A DNA stretch of 25,879 nucleotides from Eubacterium sp. UBA4343 (GTDB taxonomy: Bacteria > Bacillota > Clostridia > Lachnospirales > Lachnospiraceae), in NCBI GenBank assembly GCA_002394235.1, contig DGTF01000063.1, positions 1 through 25,879 of the forward strand, in the 5' to 3' direction. Position 1 is the stretch's first letter; every line of letters begins with the position of its first letter. The position numbers and the translations under genes were made by a program. Under the pieces are notes generated by a model, which worked only from the letters and a program-made list of their open reading frames with translations, did not search any database and was not told the DNA's origin. Of this stretch, positions 1 to 7,649 are shown piece by piece.

Positions 1-1
1 G

Positions 2-109
2 GTGAGAGCCCTTAGTCTACTCGACCGTTTAAACTATGAGAAATTTGTTGACGCGTTAATAGGCGGCTTTTTTGAAACTATTTCTGCTCTCTTTTCATCT
101 AATATATGA
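2..109 (+). CDS. possible 3' end of an unknown gene (partial)
   Basis: From the window edge, one forward frame stays open for 35 codons and stops at 107-109; the other two forward frames stop within the first few codons or nearby. The peptide ends in a plausible amphipathic stretch (LIGGFFETISALFSSNI). The codons are richer in A+T than in the neighbouring genes. There is no recognisable domain in so short a piece. It may be the C-terminus of a gene that starts upstream of the window, or chance. The upstream sequence would settle it. Confidence 0.3.
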   Translation: MRALSLLDRLNYEKFVDALIGGFFETISALFSSNI

Positions 110-210
110 ATGGACATTCAGGAAGACCGAAAGGAAAGAGGAATGTTCAACGCCGGAAAAGAGGCCCTTGGAAACGGCGATATGATTTCGGGAAGTAAAG
201 GAGCTTTCAT

Positions 211-855
211 TTGGAACAACTGGTTAGAAGAGCAATAAATGGAGATACAGATGCGTTTCTTGAACTGATGGATCAGAATACGCAGATCATGTATAAGACA
301 GCCTGGTCGGTTCTGCGGAATAATGAGGATGCATCGGATGCGGTCGCGGAGACCATTCTGACGTGCTTCGAAAAAATATACACGCTGAAGAATCCGGCGG
401 TTTTTCGTACCTGGATGATTCGAATCCTCCTGAATCATTGTTACGCGATTATCCGGGATCAGGCCCACTACGACAGAAGTGGAGAAATTCCCGAGAAAAC
501 AGAAATGCAGAACTGGGAGGAAAATGAAGGGGATTCGTTTAGGGAACTGATACAGGGAGTCGATGAGAAATATGGGATGATTCTTACACTTTATTATGCG
601 GATGAACTGACGATTCGTGAAATTGCGGAAGTACTCAGACTGAACGAGAATACCGTGAAGACGCGGCTTGTAAGAGGTAGAGCGGCGGGGCTGTGCATGC
701 AGTCCCGCTGTTTTCGGATGCGTGAGTGGTTTTGCCAGTGCATTTATCCGGCCTTTCCGGTCTTGACAGGATGCTGTTTTTCCTTCAGAATGAGCATCGT
801 TCGCTTGGAAAATCATTATGAGGAGCCCGGGAGCCGAAGAGCCCGGGATTTCTGA
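211..855 (+). CDS. ECF-type RNA polymerase sigma factor with abnormal C-terminal tail
   Basis: This is a sigma-70 family protein of the extracytoplasmic function type, which directs RNA polymerase to a small regulon. Region 2 spans about residues 8-75 (ending near FRTWMIRILLNHCY) and region 4 about residues 105-158, with the helix-turn-helix segment LTIREIAEVLRLNENTVKTR. The start is TTG at 211, chosen because AAAGGAG lies at 197-203 at good spacing. ECF proteins normally end shortly after a TRLVRGRxxL segment. Here residues 159-214 do not resemble that ending: they are rich in Cys, Phe and Arg, and the DNA under them contains a promoter-like TTGACA/CAGAAT pair. The natural end has probably been lost by a frameshift or small deletion. 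No anti-sigma gene follows. Sigma identity is secure; whether the gene is functional is uncertain. Confidence 0.8.
   Translation: MEQLVRRAINGDTDAFLELMDQNTQIMYKTAWSVLRNNEDASDAVAETILTCFEKIYTLKNPAVFRTWMIRILLNHCYAIIRDQAHYDRSGEIPEKTEMQNWEENEGDSFRELIQGVDEKYGMILTLYYADELTIREIAEVLRLNENTVKTRLVRGRAAGLCMQSRCFRMREWFCQCIYPAFPVLTGCCFSFRMSIVRLENHYEEPGSRRARDF
763..791 (+). promoter_or_regulatory. candidate sigma-A promoter for the histidine phosphatase gene
   Basis: TTGACA at 763-768 and CAGAAT at 786-791 are separated by 17 bases. The -35 box is perfect and the -10 box matches four of six positions. The site lies inside the odd 3' tail of the sigma-factor frame, about 140 bases upstream of the phosphatase start. 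Placement and spacing support it, but the -10 box is weak. Confidence 0.35.
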
Positions 856-931
856 TATCGAGAGAAGAATACGTTCTAGAGATTGAGGTGCTTAATCGTT
901 ATCCTTTAGAGAAGGAAGATAGGAATTTCAT

Positions 932-1708
932 ATGAGATTATTACTGATCAGACATGGTGACCCGGATTATGTACATGATACGCTGACGGAAAAGGGAGAC
1001 CGGGAGGCGGAACTTCTGGCCGATCTTCTTGCCGGAGAAGAGATTGATGATATTTATATGTCCCCCATGGGCAGGGCACAGAAAACTGCCTCATATACTC
1101 TGGAAAAGCTTGGGGAAAATGGAAAAACAATGGAATGGCTGCATGAATTTGAGTGCAGGATGGATATCAACCATTCGGATGTACTCAGGAAAGCATATCC
1201 GGACGCGCGGAAACTGGAAGACGGGACTCTTGCGCGTGGAATTCCGTGGGACATGCTTCCTTCGTCACTGATGCAGGATCCGGCTTATCTGGATCCCGAA
1301 AAATGGAGGGAGACTCTTGTGGCGCAGAACAGCAATATGACGGAGGTCTACGACTGGGTGACCGGGGAGCTGGATCGTCTGCTTGAAGGATACGGATACC
1401 GGAGAGAAAACGGCTGCTACCATGTGAGTAAAGAATCGAGAAAGACCGTGGCGCTATTCTGCCACTTCGGGGTCAGCTGCGTACTGCTGTCACATCTGTG
1501 GAACTGTTCGCCGTTCATTCCTTGGCATTTCCTTTGCATGCAGCCTTCATCTGTGACGGAGCTCGTGACGGAGGAAAGAGAATCCTGTACGGCGATCTTC
1601 CGCGCGCTGAGGATCGGAGATATCTCACACCTGAAGGCGGGTCACGAGGAGCCTTCTTTCATGGGACGCTTTTGTGAGGTTTATTCGGACATGTCGCAGA
1701 GACACTGA
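932..1708 (+). CDS. histidine phosphatase superfamily protein (phosphoglycerate mutase-like)
   Basis: The 258-residue protein opens with MRLLLIRHGDPDY, which carries the RHG signature of the histidine phosphatase superfamily (catalytic His8). The second conserved histidine is visible in FCHFGVS near residue 178, after a longer than usual central insert. These cytosolic enzymes remove phosphate from sugars, nucleotides or other small molecules through a phosphohistidine intermediate. The sequence alone does not show the substrate. The start at 932 is preceded by a purine-rich AGGAAGATAGGAA site. It stands alone between the sigma gene and a long non-coding region, so it is probably monocistronic. 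Assignment as a true glycolytic mutase is unlikely given the divergence. Confidence 0.85.
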   Translation: MRLLLIRHGDPDYVHDTLTEKGDREAELLADLLAGEEIDDIYMSPMGRAQKTASYTLEKLGENGKTMEWLHEFECRMDINHSDVLRKAYPDARKLEDGTLARGIPWDMLPSSLMQDPAYLDPEKWRETLVAQNSNMTEVYDWVTGELDRLLEGYGYRRENGCYHVSKESRKTVALFCHFGVSCVLLSHLWNCSPFIPWHFLCMQPSSVTELVTEERESCTAIFRALRIGDISHLKAGHEEPSFMGRFCEVYSDMSQRH

Positions 1709-1872
1709 AGATGCCGGCGGCACGGAAACTGCAGCGGGTCACAATGCTTTTAAAGGGTGAATGGCAACCGGACTGTTTATTCCTTACCCGTCAGTCATGA
1801 ATAATCATGAATGTGTGAACCGCAAATGCGAAAAGTTTAAATCAGACAGATGCGAAACGTTTCATTCGGGCC

Positions 1873-1901
1873 TTGACAATCGTAACGATCTGTCATATGA
1901 T
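1873..1901 (+). promoter_or_regulatory. consensus sigma-A promoter of the cobalamin riboswitch transcript
   Basis: TTGACA at 1873-1878 and TATGAT at 1896-1901 are separated by exactly 17 bases, nearly the ideal housekeeping promoter. Transcription would start around 1908, about 20 bases upstream of the riboswitch aptamer. It is one of the best promoters in the window. Confidence 0.8.
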
Positions 1902-1924
1902 AATTGTCGTGTATAAATTCTATA

Positions 1925-2090
1925 TCAGCTTTTCAGGTGAGACCTCAGAAGGGGTCTGAGAGGGAACCAGGTGAAAGGCCTGGACGATCCGGTCACTGTA
2001 TACGGGGAGCGAGATGCGAATGCCATTGTATGTCCGCACATATGAGAAGGCGCATGAAACGTTGATCCGTGAGTCAGGAAACCTGCCTGA
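1925..2090 (+). promoter_or_regulatory. cobalamin (AdoCbl-type) riboswitch
   Basis: The conserved blocks of the cobalamin aptamer occur in order. They are GAGAGGGAACCAGGTGAAA at 1958-1976, CCTGGACGATCCGGTCACTG at 1979-1998, GGGGAGCGA at 2024-2032 region, GCCATTG, AGAAGGCGCAT, and the closing GAGTCAGGAAACCTGCC at 2071-2087 (the B12 box). This family binds adenosylcobalamin and lowers expression of B12 synthesis or uptake genes, or of genes with B12-independent alternatives. A perfect promoter lies just upstream. No B12-related gene follows; valS downstream has its own promoter and T-box. Identity as a cobalamin riboswitch is very likely; the regulated target is unknown. Confidence 0.9.
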
Positions 2091-2421
2091 GAGGTTATAG
2101 GTTAAAGCTTCCGAGCAAAGCTTTCATTTTATGAAGATATGGAATGTCTGAACGAGTAATCACTCCGCCAGAGACCTTGAGCAGGATTTATGCATGGTTT
2201 TACGGCAGGGTGAGATTCTTCAGAGCACGCCAATGTTTTATCGTACCATTTCCTCCGCAACAGATGGCTGACGATTTTCCGCAGAACAGAAGCTGTTCTG
2301 GAGTTCCCGCCCCTCTTGTGACAGACAGGATAGAGATGAGATCAGAGATACCGGTCGCAGCTTCATTCGGAGCCTTTGCCTCCTGTAAAAGAAAAATTGA
2401 GAATATAGAGAGAAGATGACA
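2091..2421 (+). other. riboswitch-controlled transcript with no recognisable protein
   Basis: About 330 bases lie between the cobalamin aptamer and the terminator at 2424-2449. The longest forward frame is 2144-2419 (91 codons). It has no proper ribosome binding site and a composition unlike a folded protein (RVRFFRARQCF, many Pro and Arg), and matches no family I recognise. A perfect hairpin is present at 2282-2300, CAGAACAG pairing with CTGTTCTG over three bases. The stretch could be a regulatory RNA, the decayed remains of a B12-related gene, or an unusual small gene. I favour RNA or remnant. Confidence 0.45.
2104..2130 (+). promoter_or_regulatory. candidate expression-platform hairpin of the riboswitch
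   Basis: AAAGCTT at 2104-2110 can pair with AAGCTTT at 2118-2124 across a 7-base loop, followed by CATTTTATG. It sits 17 bases after the B12 box, where a riboswitch would place a terminator or sequestering stem. The stem is short and A/T rich and the T-run is interrupted, so termination would be weak. The role is inferred from position. Confidence 0.4.
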
Positions 2422-2423
2422 GT

Positions 2424-2449
2424 GCGCCTGCAGATGGGCGCTTTTTTTG
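2424..2449 (+). terminator. intrinsic terminator of the riboswitch transcript
   Basis: GCGCCT pairs with GGGCGC across a loop of about six bases (GCAGAT), followed by seven T residues. It ends the transcript that begins at the 1873-1901 promoter, giving an RNA of roughly 540 nt. Confidence 0.75.
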
Positions 2450-2498
2450 TGTCTTCACAGGCGGTCAGGATACCTTTTCACAGGTGGTCAGGATCCGC

Positions 2499-2527
2499 TT
2501 GACAAAAGAAAACTTCCTTATTATGAT
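2499..2527 (+). promoter_or_regulatory. consensus sigma-A promoter of valS
   Basis: TTGACA at 2499-2504 and TATGAT at 2522-2527 have a 17-base spacer. Transcription from here would begin about 20 bases before stem I of the T-box leader. Confidence 0.8.
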
Positions 2528-2552
2528 TAACGGTAAATATGAAAATGACTGT

Positions 2553-2825
2553 GACGAAGAGGAGTACGCACAACGGCACCGACAGAGAGGACTTCAGCTG
2601 CTGAGAGAGGTCCGGGTTTACCTGTGCGGAAGGTAGCTTCTGAGTCGGAATCCTGAGTGCGTCGGAGAAGTATTCCTGCATGTCGCAAGGGATTCCCGCC
2701 TGATCCCCGTTAACGGATAGAATGAGGCATATATGATTCTGCTTTTCGCGGATACATATGTGAAGCAAGGTGGTACCGCGATATGATCGCCCTTTGCACG
2801 ATGTGTGCAGGGGGCTTTTATTTTT
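2553..2825 (+). promoter_or_regulatory. T-box leader of valS (valine specific)
   Basis: The T-box sequence AAGGTGGTACCGCG is intact at 2767-2780. Stem I can be drawn at its 5' end: GAC/GAAG (2553-2559) pairs with CTTC and GTC (2637-2646), CGCACA (2566-2571 region) pairs with TGTGCG (2623-2628), and GGAC pairs with GTCC below the AG-bulge and GCTGCTGAGAG apical elements. The specifier loop lies opposite AGTA and contains GTA at 2633-2635, a valine codon, matching the gene downstream. Uncharged tRNA-Val binding stabilises the antiterminator, which includes the T-box, so valS rises when valine charging falls. The specifier assignment is my hand fold; the T-box itself is certain. Confidence 0.92.
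2789..2825 (+). terminator. T-box attenuator terminator
   Basis: GCCCTTTGCAC at 2789-2799 pairs with GTGCAGGGGGC at 2805-2815 over 11 base pairs including two G-T pairs, followed by TTTTATTTTT. It directly follows the T-box and is mutually exclusive with the antiterminator. Confidence 0.88.
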
Positions 2826-2857
2826 CGCTTTTCCAAAAGGCAGAGGAGGATTTTTTC

Positions 2858-5512
2858 ATGAGTAAGGAACTTGCCAAAACCTACGATCCGAAGGGCATTG
2901 AGGACCGTATTTACCAGAACTGGATGGACAAGGGATATTTTCACGCAAAGGTGAACCCGGACAAAAAACCGTTCACCATCGTTATGCCGCCGCCAAATGT
3001 TACCGGTCAGCTGCATATGGGACATGCTCTGGACAATACGATGCAGGATATTTTGATCCGCTACAAGAGAATGCAGGGATACGAGGCGCTCTGGCAGCCG
3101 GGTACCGACCATGCGGCTATTGCGACCGAGGTAAAGGTCACAAATATGCTGAAGGATAAGGGCATTGACAAGCGCGAGATCGGACGCGAGGAATTTCTGA
3201 AATACTGCTGGCAGTGGAAGGACAACTATGGAAGCCGGATCATGAAACAGCTGCGTAAGCTCGGATCCTCCGCTGACTGGGAGAGAGAACGCTTTACGAT
3301 GGATGAGGGCTGCTCAAAAGCGGTTGAGGAGGTTTTCTGCCGCCTCTATGAGAAGGGCTGGATCTATAAGGGAAGCCGTATCATTAACTGGTGTCCGAAA
3401 TGTCAGACCTCTCTGTCGGACGCGGAAGTAGAGCATGTGGATCAGGACGGATTCTTCTGGCACATCAATTATCCGATCGTGGGTGAAGAGGGAAGATTTG
3501 TCGAGATCGCGACGACACGTCCGGAGACGCTTCTGGGCGATACCGCGGTTGCCGTAAATCCGGATGATGAGAGATATAAGGATCTGGTCGGCAAGATGCT
3601 GAAGCTGCCGCTGACCGACCGCGAGATTCCGGTCATTGCGGATGAATACGTGGATAAGGAATTCGGAACCGGCTGTGTAAAGATCACTCCCGCTCATGAT
3701 CCGAATGACTTCGAGGTAGGAAAACGCCACAATCTCGAGGAAATCAACATTCTGAATGATGATGCAACGATGAATGAGAAGTGCGGAAAATATGCGGGTA
3801 TGGACCGTTATGTGGCGAGAAAGGCAATTGTAAAGGATCTGGAGGACCTGGGACTTCTGGTCAAGGTCGTTCCGCACACGCATTCTGTAGGTACTCATGA
3901 CAGGTGCCATACAACTGTCGAGCCGATGGTCAAGCCACAGTGGTTTGTCCGGATGAAGGAGATGGGACAGGCTGCGCTGGATGCGCTGAACAGCGGCGAT
4001 CTGCAGTTCGTTCCGGAGAGCTATGGCAAGACCTATACGCACTGGCTGGAGAACATCAAGGACTGGTGTATCTCCCGGCAGCTGTGGTGGGGACACAGAA
4101 TTCCAGCCTACTACTGCGAGGACTGCGGAGAAATGGTTGTACAGCGCGGCGGAGCGCCTGCAAAATGCCCGAAGTGCGGGGGAACGCATTTCCGTCAGGA
4201 GGAGGATACGCTGGATACCTGGTTCTCGTCTGCACTCTGGCCCTTCTCGACACTTGGCTGGCCGGACAAGACGCCGGAGCTGGAGTATTTCTATCCGACA
4301 GATGTGCTGGTGACCGGGTACGATATCATCTTCTTCTGGGTCATCCGAATGGTGTTTTCCGCGATTGAGCAGACCGGGAAGGTTCCCTTCCACCATGTGC
4401 TGATTCACGGTCTTGTCCGTGATTCGCAGGGAAGAAAAATGAGCAAGTCCCTTGGAAACGGCATTGATCCGATCGAGGTGATTGACAAGTACGGCGCGGA
4501 CGCGCTGCGTCTGACGCTCATGACCGGAAACGCTCCGGGTAATGACATGCGTTTCTACTGGGAGAAGGTTGAGGCGAGCCGGAACTTCGCGAACAAGGTA
4601 TGGAATGCTTCGAGATTTATCATGATGAACCTCGGTGATACGGAGGTTCCGAAGGAGATGGATCCTGCAAGGCTGGATTACGCTTCCCGGTGGATTCTCT
4701 CGAAGGCGAATACCCTCGCGAAGGACGTCACGGAGAACATGGACAAGTATGAGCTTGGAATTGCGGTTCAGAAGGTCTATGATTTTATCTGGGAGGAGTT
4801 CTGCGACTGGTACATTGAGATGTCCAAGCCGGTGCTCTACAGTGAGAACGAAGACGAGAAGCTTCCGGTTCTCTGGACGCTGAAGACTGTTCTTTCGGAG
4901 GCGCTTAAGCTTCTGCATCCGTTCATGCCGTTCATTACGGAGGAGATCTACTGTACATTGAATCCGGATGAGGAATCGGTGATGATCTCTCCGTGGCCGG
5001 TCTATAGGGAAGAACACCATTTTGAAGAAGAAGAGTCAGCTGTAGAGCTGATGAAGGAGGCGGTTCGCAGAATTCGTGACGTGCGCAGCTCTCATAACGT
5101 GCCGCCGAGCAAGAAGGCAAATGTCTTCATCGTTTCCGGTGAGGAGGATGTGCTGAAGAAGTTCAGAGAGGCAGAGTCGTTCTTCGGAACACTTGCTCAT
5201 GCGGAGAGCGTTTCTCTTCAGAAGACGAAGGAGAATATCGATGACGATGCCTTTTCGGCGATCATACCGGGTGCGGTGATTTACATCCCGTTTGCGGATC
5301 TGATCGATATCGACAAGGAGAGAGAGCGTCTGACGAAGGAGAGAGAACGTCTGACGAAGGAAATTGCCCGCTCGAACGGAATGCTTGGAAACGAAAAATT
5401 CCTTCAGAAGGCTCCTGAGAAGAAGGTGCAGGAGGAGCGGGATAAGCTTGAAAATTACAGACAGATGATGGCTCAGGTGGAAGAGCGTCTGGTTCAGCTG
5501 GAGAAGAACTGA
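2858..5512 (+). CDS. valS: valine--tRNA ligase
   Basis: This is a full-length class I aminoacyl-tRNA synthetase of 884 residues that charges tRNA-Val. It has the HIGH-type motif HMGH at residues 53-56 within [13 protein letters not shown], the KMSKS motif at 527-531, two zinc-knuckle-like CPKC pairs (CPKCQ early in the editing region and CEDC...CPKC before the second catalytic half), and a valyl editing domain ([15 protein letters not shown]). It ends in the coiled-coil arm typical of ValRS ([17 protein letters not shown]). I start it at ATG 2858, behind GAGGAGGA at 2843-2850. An in-frame ATG at 2783 lies inside the attenuator and is not used. Regulation is by the T-box leader. A 28-base gap to the next gene suggests co-transcription. 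Confidence 0.97.
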   Translation: MSKELAKTYDPKGIEDRIYQNWMDKGYFHAKVNPDKKPFTIVMPPPNVTGQLHMGHALDNTMQDILIRYKRMQGYEALWQPGTDHAAIATEVKVTNMLKDKGIDKREIGREEFLKYCWQWKDNYGSRIMKQLRKLGSSADWERERFTMDEGCSKAVEEVFCRLYEKGWIYKGSRIINWCPKCQTSLSDAEVEHVDQDGFFWHINYPIVGEEGRFVEIATTRPETLLGDTAVAVNPDDERYKDLVGKMLKLPLTDREIPVIADEYVDKEFGTGCVKITPAHDPNDFEVGKRHNLEEINILNDDATMNEKCGKYAGMDRYVARKAIVKDLEDLGLLVKVVPHTHSVGTHDRCHTTVEPMVKPQWFVRMKEMGQAALDALNSGDLQFVPESYGKTYTHWLENIKDWCISRQLWWGHRIPAYYCEDCGEMVVQRGGAPAKCPKCGGTHFRQEEDTLDTWFSSALWPFSTLGWPDKTPELEYFYPTDVLVTGYDIIFFWVIRMVFSAIEQTGKVPFHHVLIHGLVRDSQGRKMSKSLGNGIDPIEVIDKYGADALRLTLMTGNAPGNDMRFYWEKVEASRNFANKVWNASRFIMMNLGDTEVPKEMDPARLDYASRWILSKANTLAKDVTENMDKYELGIAVQKVYDFIWEEFCDWYIEMSKPVLYSENEDEKLPVLWTLKTVLSEALKLLHPFMPFITEEIYCTLNPDEESVMISPWPVYREEHHFEEEESAVELMKEAVRRIRDVRSSHNVPPSKKANVFIVSGEEDVLKKFREAESFFGTLAHAESVSLQKTKENIDDDAFSAIIPGAVIYIPFADLIDIDKERERLTKERERLTKEIARSNGMLGNEKFLQKAPEKKVQEERDKLENYRQMMAQVEERLVQLEKN

Positions 5513-5540
5513 GAGCAGACGCAGCTGGAGAAAAAGAAAG

Positions 5541-7649
5541 ATGAAGAGAATCGTGTTCAGGCAGAAAGATAACTGCGACGGGAATGACACAGAATGTTTG
5601 AACGGAAGGAAGAAGATGGCGGACCCGGAATACTGGGTCCGTCTGATGAACCGTTTCTCGGTGCCGTTCCAGGCATTGTGGTGCTGCATCCTGTATTTTA
5701 TCATGGAGCTGATCTCCAGGCGTTCATTTATTGGCGCGTGGAAATACATGACAGGAAGTCCTCTTGTCTTTCTGTACAACGCGTTTCTGATCTTTACGAC
5801 GATGTCAGTGGCATTTCTGTTCCGCAGGCGCGTCTGGGTGCGGGTATTTGTGTCTGGCTTCTGGTTTGTACTGAGTCTGGCGAACGGAATTATTCTGTCA
5901 AATCGCGTCACACCTTTTACGGGACAGGATTTGAAGCTCCTCGCAGACGCGAAGAAGGTCGTGACGGAGTATATTCCGCCGGTCCTGTTCGGTCTGATGA
6001 TGGCCGGACTGGCGGCAGGGATTTTCTTCCTGATCCGCTATTTCTTTAAGGCACCGAAATACCAGGGAAAACGCAACTGGTTTGTGGATGTTGTCATCGT
6101 CGGCGCAAGCATTGCCCTTTTTGCGGGTGCTACCGAGTTGGGTATCCACACAAGAATCCTTTCCAGTTATTTCGGAAACCTTGCCATGTCGTATCAGAAT
6201 TATGGATTTCCATATTGCTTCTCGGTCACTGTTTTTGATACCGGAATGAGCCGGCCGAACGGATATTCCGAGAAGCTGATCAGCTATATCGAGAAGGATG
6301 AGGATGAAAAGCTTCCCGATTCTGATACGAAGGGAGCGGCGGACACCAATCTCGTTTTTCTTCAGCTGGAGTCTTTTTTTGATCCGGAGACAGTGACAAG
6401 CCTGAGGATTTCCGAGGATCCGATTCCTTATTTCCATAAGCTGCAGAAAAAGTATTCTTCCGGTATGCTCAAGGTGCCGGTCGTGGGTGCCGGGACCGTA
6501 AACACGGAATTTGAGGCAATCACCGGCATGAGTCTGTCATATTTTGGGGCAGGTGAGTATCCTTACAAGACAGTTCTGAAAAAGGAAACCGTGGAGAGTA
6601 TTCCTTTTGATCTCAGGGAAATCGGGTACAGTACGCATGCCATTCATAATAATGAGGCAACCTTCTACGGGAGGAATACGGTTTATCCGAATCTCGGTTT
6701 TGATACCTTCACCTCCGAAGAATACATGCCGGATATCACCGATGTGACGGAAACCGGGTGGGTCAAGGATCATATTCTGACATCGGAAATCATGAAGGCT
6801 CTGAAATCCACAGACGGGGCGGACTATGTGTATACTGTGTCCGTGCAGGGGCACGGGGATTACCCGACCGAGCCTGTGGTCAGTGATCCGGTGATCACTG
6901 TGACCGGAGCGGAGAAGAAAGAACAGAACGATTATTCGTGGGAATATTACTGTGAGCAGATTCATGAGATGGATCAGTTCGTCCATGAGCTTACGGATAC
7001 GCTTCAGAATTTCGATGAGCCGGTTGTTCTGGTGATGTACGGAGATCATCTTCCGACGATGGGCCTGAAGGAAAGTGATGTGAAGGGATGGAATCTATAC
7101 CGGACACCCTATATCATCTGGGATAACATGGGTCTGAAGAAGAAGGACAAGAATCTGGCCGCCTATCAGATCGGAGCCGAGGTTCTGAAGAGGCTCGGGC
7201 TGTACGACGGGACGCTGGTCAGATACCATGAGTCGGAGCGGGGAGACCGGTTCTACCAGAGCAATCTGGAGGTTATGCAGTATGATATGCTATATGGCGA
7301 GCAGTACGTCTATAACGGAACGAGTCCGTTCGCGCCGACCGACATGAAGATGGGCACCGAGCCGATTCAAGTGGAGCGGATCGTGAAATCCGGAACCGAT
7401 GAGGAACCGCTTTATTACGTTTATGGGCAGAACTTTACGGCGGCCAGCAGACTGGCGGTGAATGGTGAGATGGTGAAGGATACGGTCTGTGTCAGCAACA
7501 GTCTGCTTCTTGCGCAGGGACTTGAGCTGAAGGGCACGGATGAGATCAGTGTGGTTCAGAAGAGTGATACCTCGAACGAGATTCTGTCAGAAACGGATGA
7601 AAAACCGCTCGCATTATACTTTGAAAAGGAAGAGGCAACCAAAAATTGA
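5541..7649 (+). CDS. LTA synthase family membrane sulfatase with C-terminal extension
   Basis: An LtaS-type enzyme that transfers glycerol phosphate (or a similar head group) to build lipoteichoic acid or a related surface polymer. About five N-terminal membrane segments precede an extracellular sulfatase-fold domain. Catalytic and metal residues are visible: Glu277 in QLESFF, nucleophile Thr319 in GAGTVNTEF, and Asp502-His503 in GDHLP. An alternative ATG at 5616, with GGAAGGAAGAAG before it, would give a 677-residue protein. Its active-site numbers (252, 294, 477, 478) lie very near those of S. aureus LtaS (255, 300, 475, 476). Residues from about 598 on form an extra beta-rich segment (YYVYGQNFTAASRLAVNG) resembling an IPT/TIG fold. 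It overlaps folC by four bases. Family is secure; exact polymer unknown. Confidence 0.88.
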   Translation: MKRIVFRQKDNCDGNDTECLNGRKKMADPEYWVRLMNRFSVPFQALWCCILYFIMELISRRSFIGAWKYMTGSPLVFLYNAFLIFTTMSVAFLFRRRVWVRVFVSGFWFVLSLANGIILSNRVTPFTGQDLKLLADAKKVVTEYIPPVLFGLMMAGLAAGIFFLIRYFFKAPKYQGKRNWFVDVVIVGASIALFAGATELGIHTRILSSYFGNLAMSYQNYGFPYCFSVTVFDTGMSRPNGYSEKLISYIEKDEDEKLPDSDTKGAADTNLVFLQLESFFDPETVTSLRISEDPIPYFHKLQKKYSSGMLKVPVVGAGTVNTEFEAITGMSLSYFGAGEYPYKTVLKKETVESIPFDLREIGYSTHAIHNNEATFYGRNTVYPNLGFDTFTSEEYMPDITDVTETGWVKDHILTSEIMKALKSTDGADYVYTVSVQGHGDYPTEPVVSDPVITVTGAEKKEQNDYSWEYYCEQIHEMDQFVHELTDTLQNFDEPVVLVMYGDHLPTMGLKESDVKGWNLYRTPYIIWDNMGLKKKDKNLAAYQIGAEVLKRLGLYDGTLVRYHESERGDRFYQSNLEVMQYDMLYGEQYVYNGTSPFAPTDMKMGTEPIQVERIVKSGTDEEPLYYVYGQNFTAASRLAVNGEMVKDTVCVSNSLLLAQGLELKGTDEISVVQKSDTSNEILSETDEKPLALYFEKEEATKN

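Noticed and set aside
820..856. CCCGGG-based hairpin as a terminator after the sigma gene
   Set aside because: A stem is possible but no T-run follows, so it would not terminate efficiently.
2144..2419. 91-codon frame after the cobalamin riboswitch as a protein gene
   Set aside because: No ribosome binding site and an amino-acid pattern unlike a folded protein; kept only as part of the unexplained transcript.
3314..5020. Long 568-codon frame on the minus strand opposite valS
   Set aside because: It mirrors the codon structure of valS, whose motifs are unmistakable, and has no ribosome binding site or known motif.
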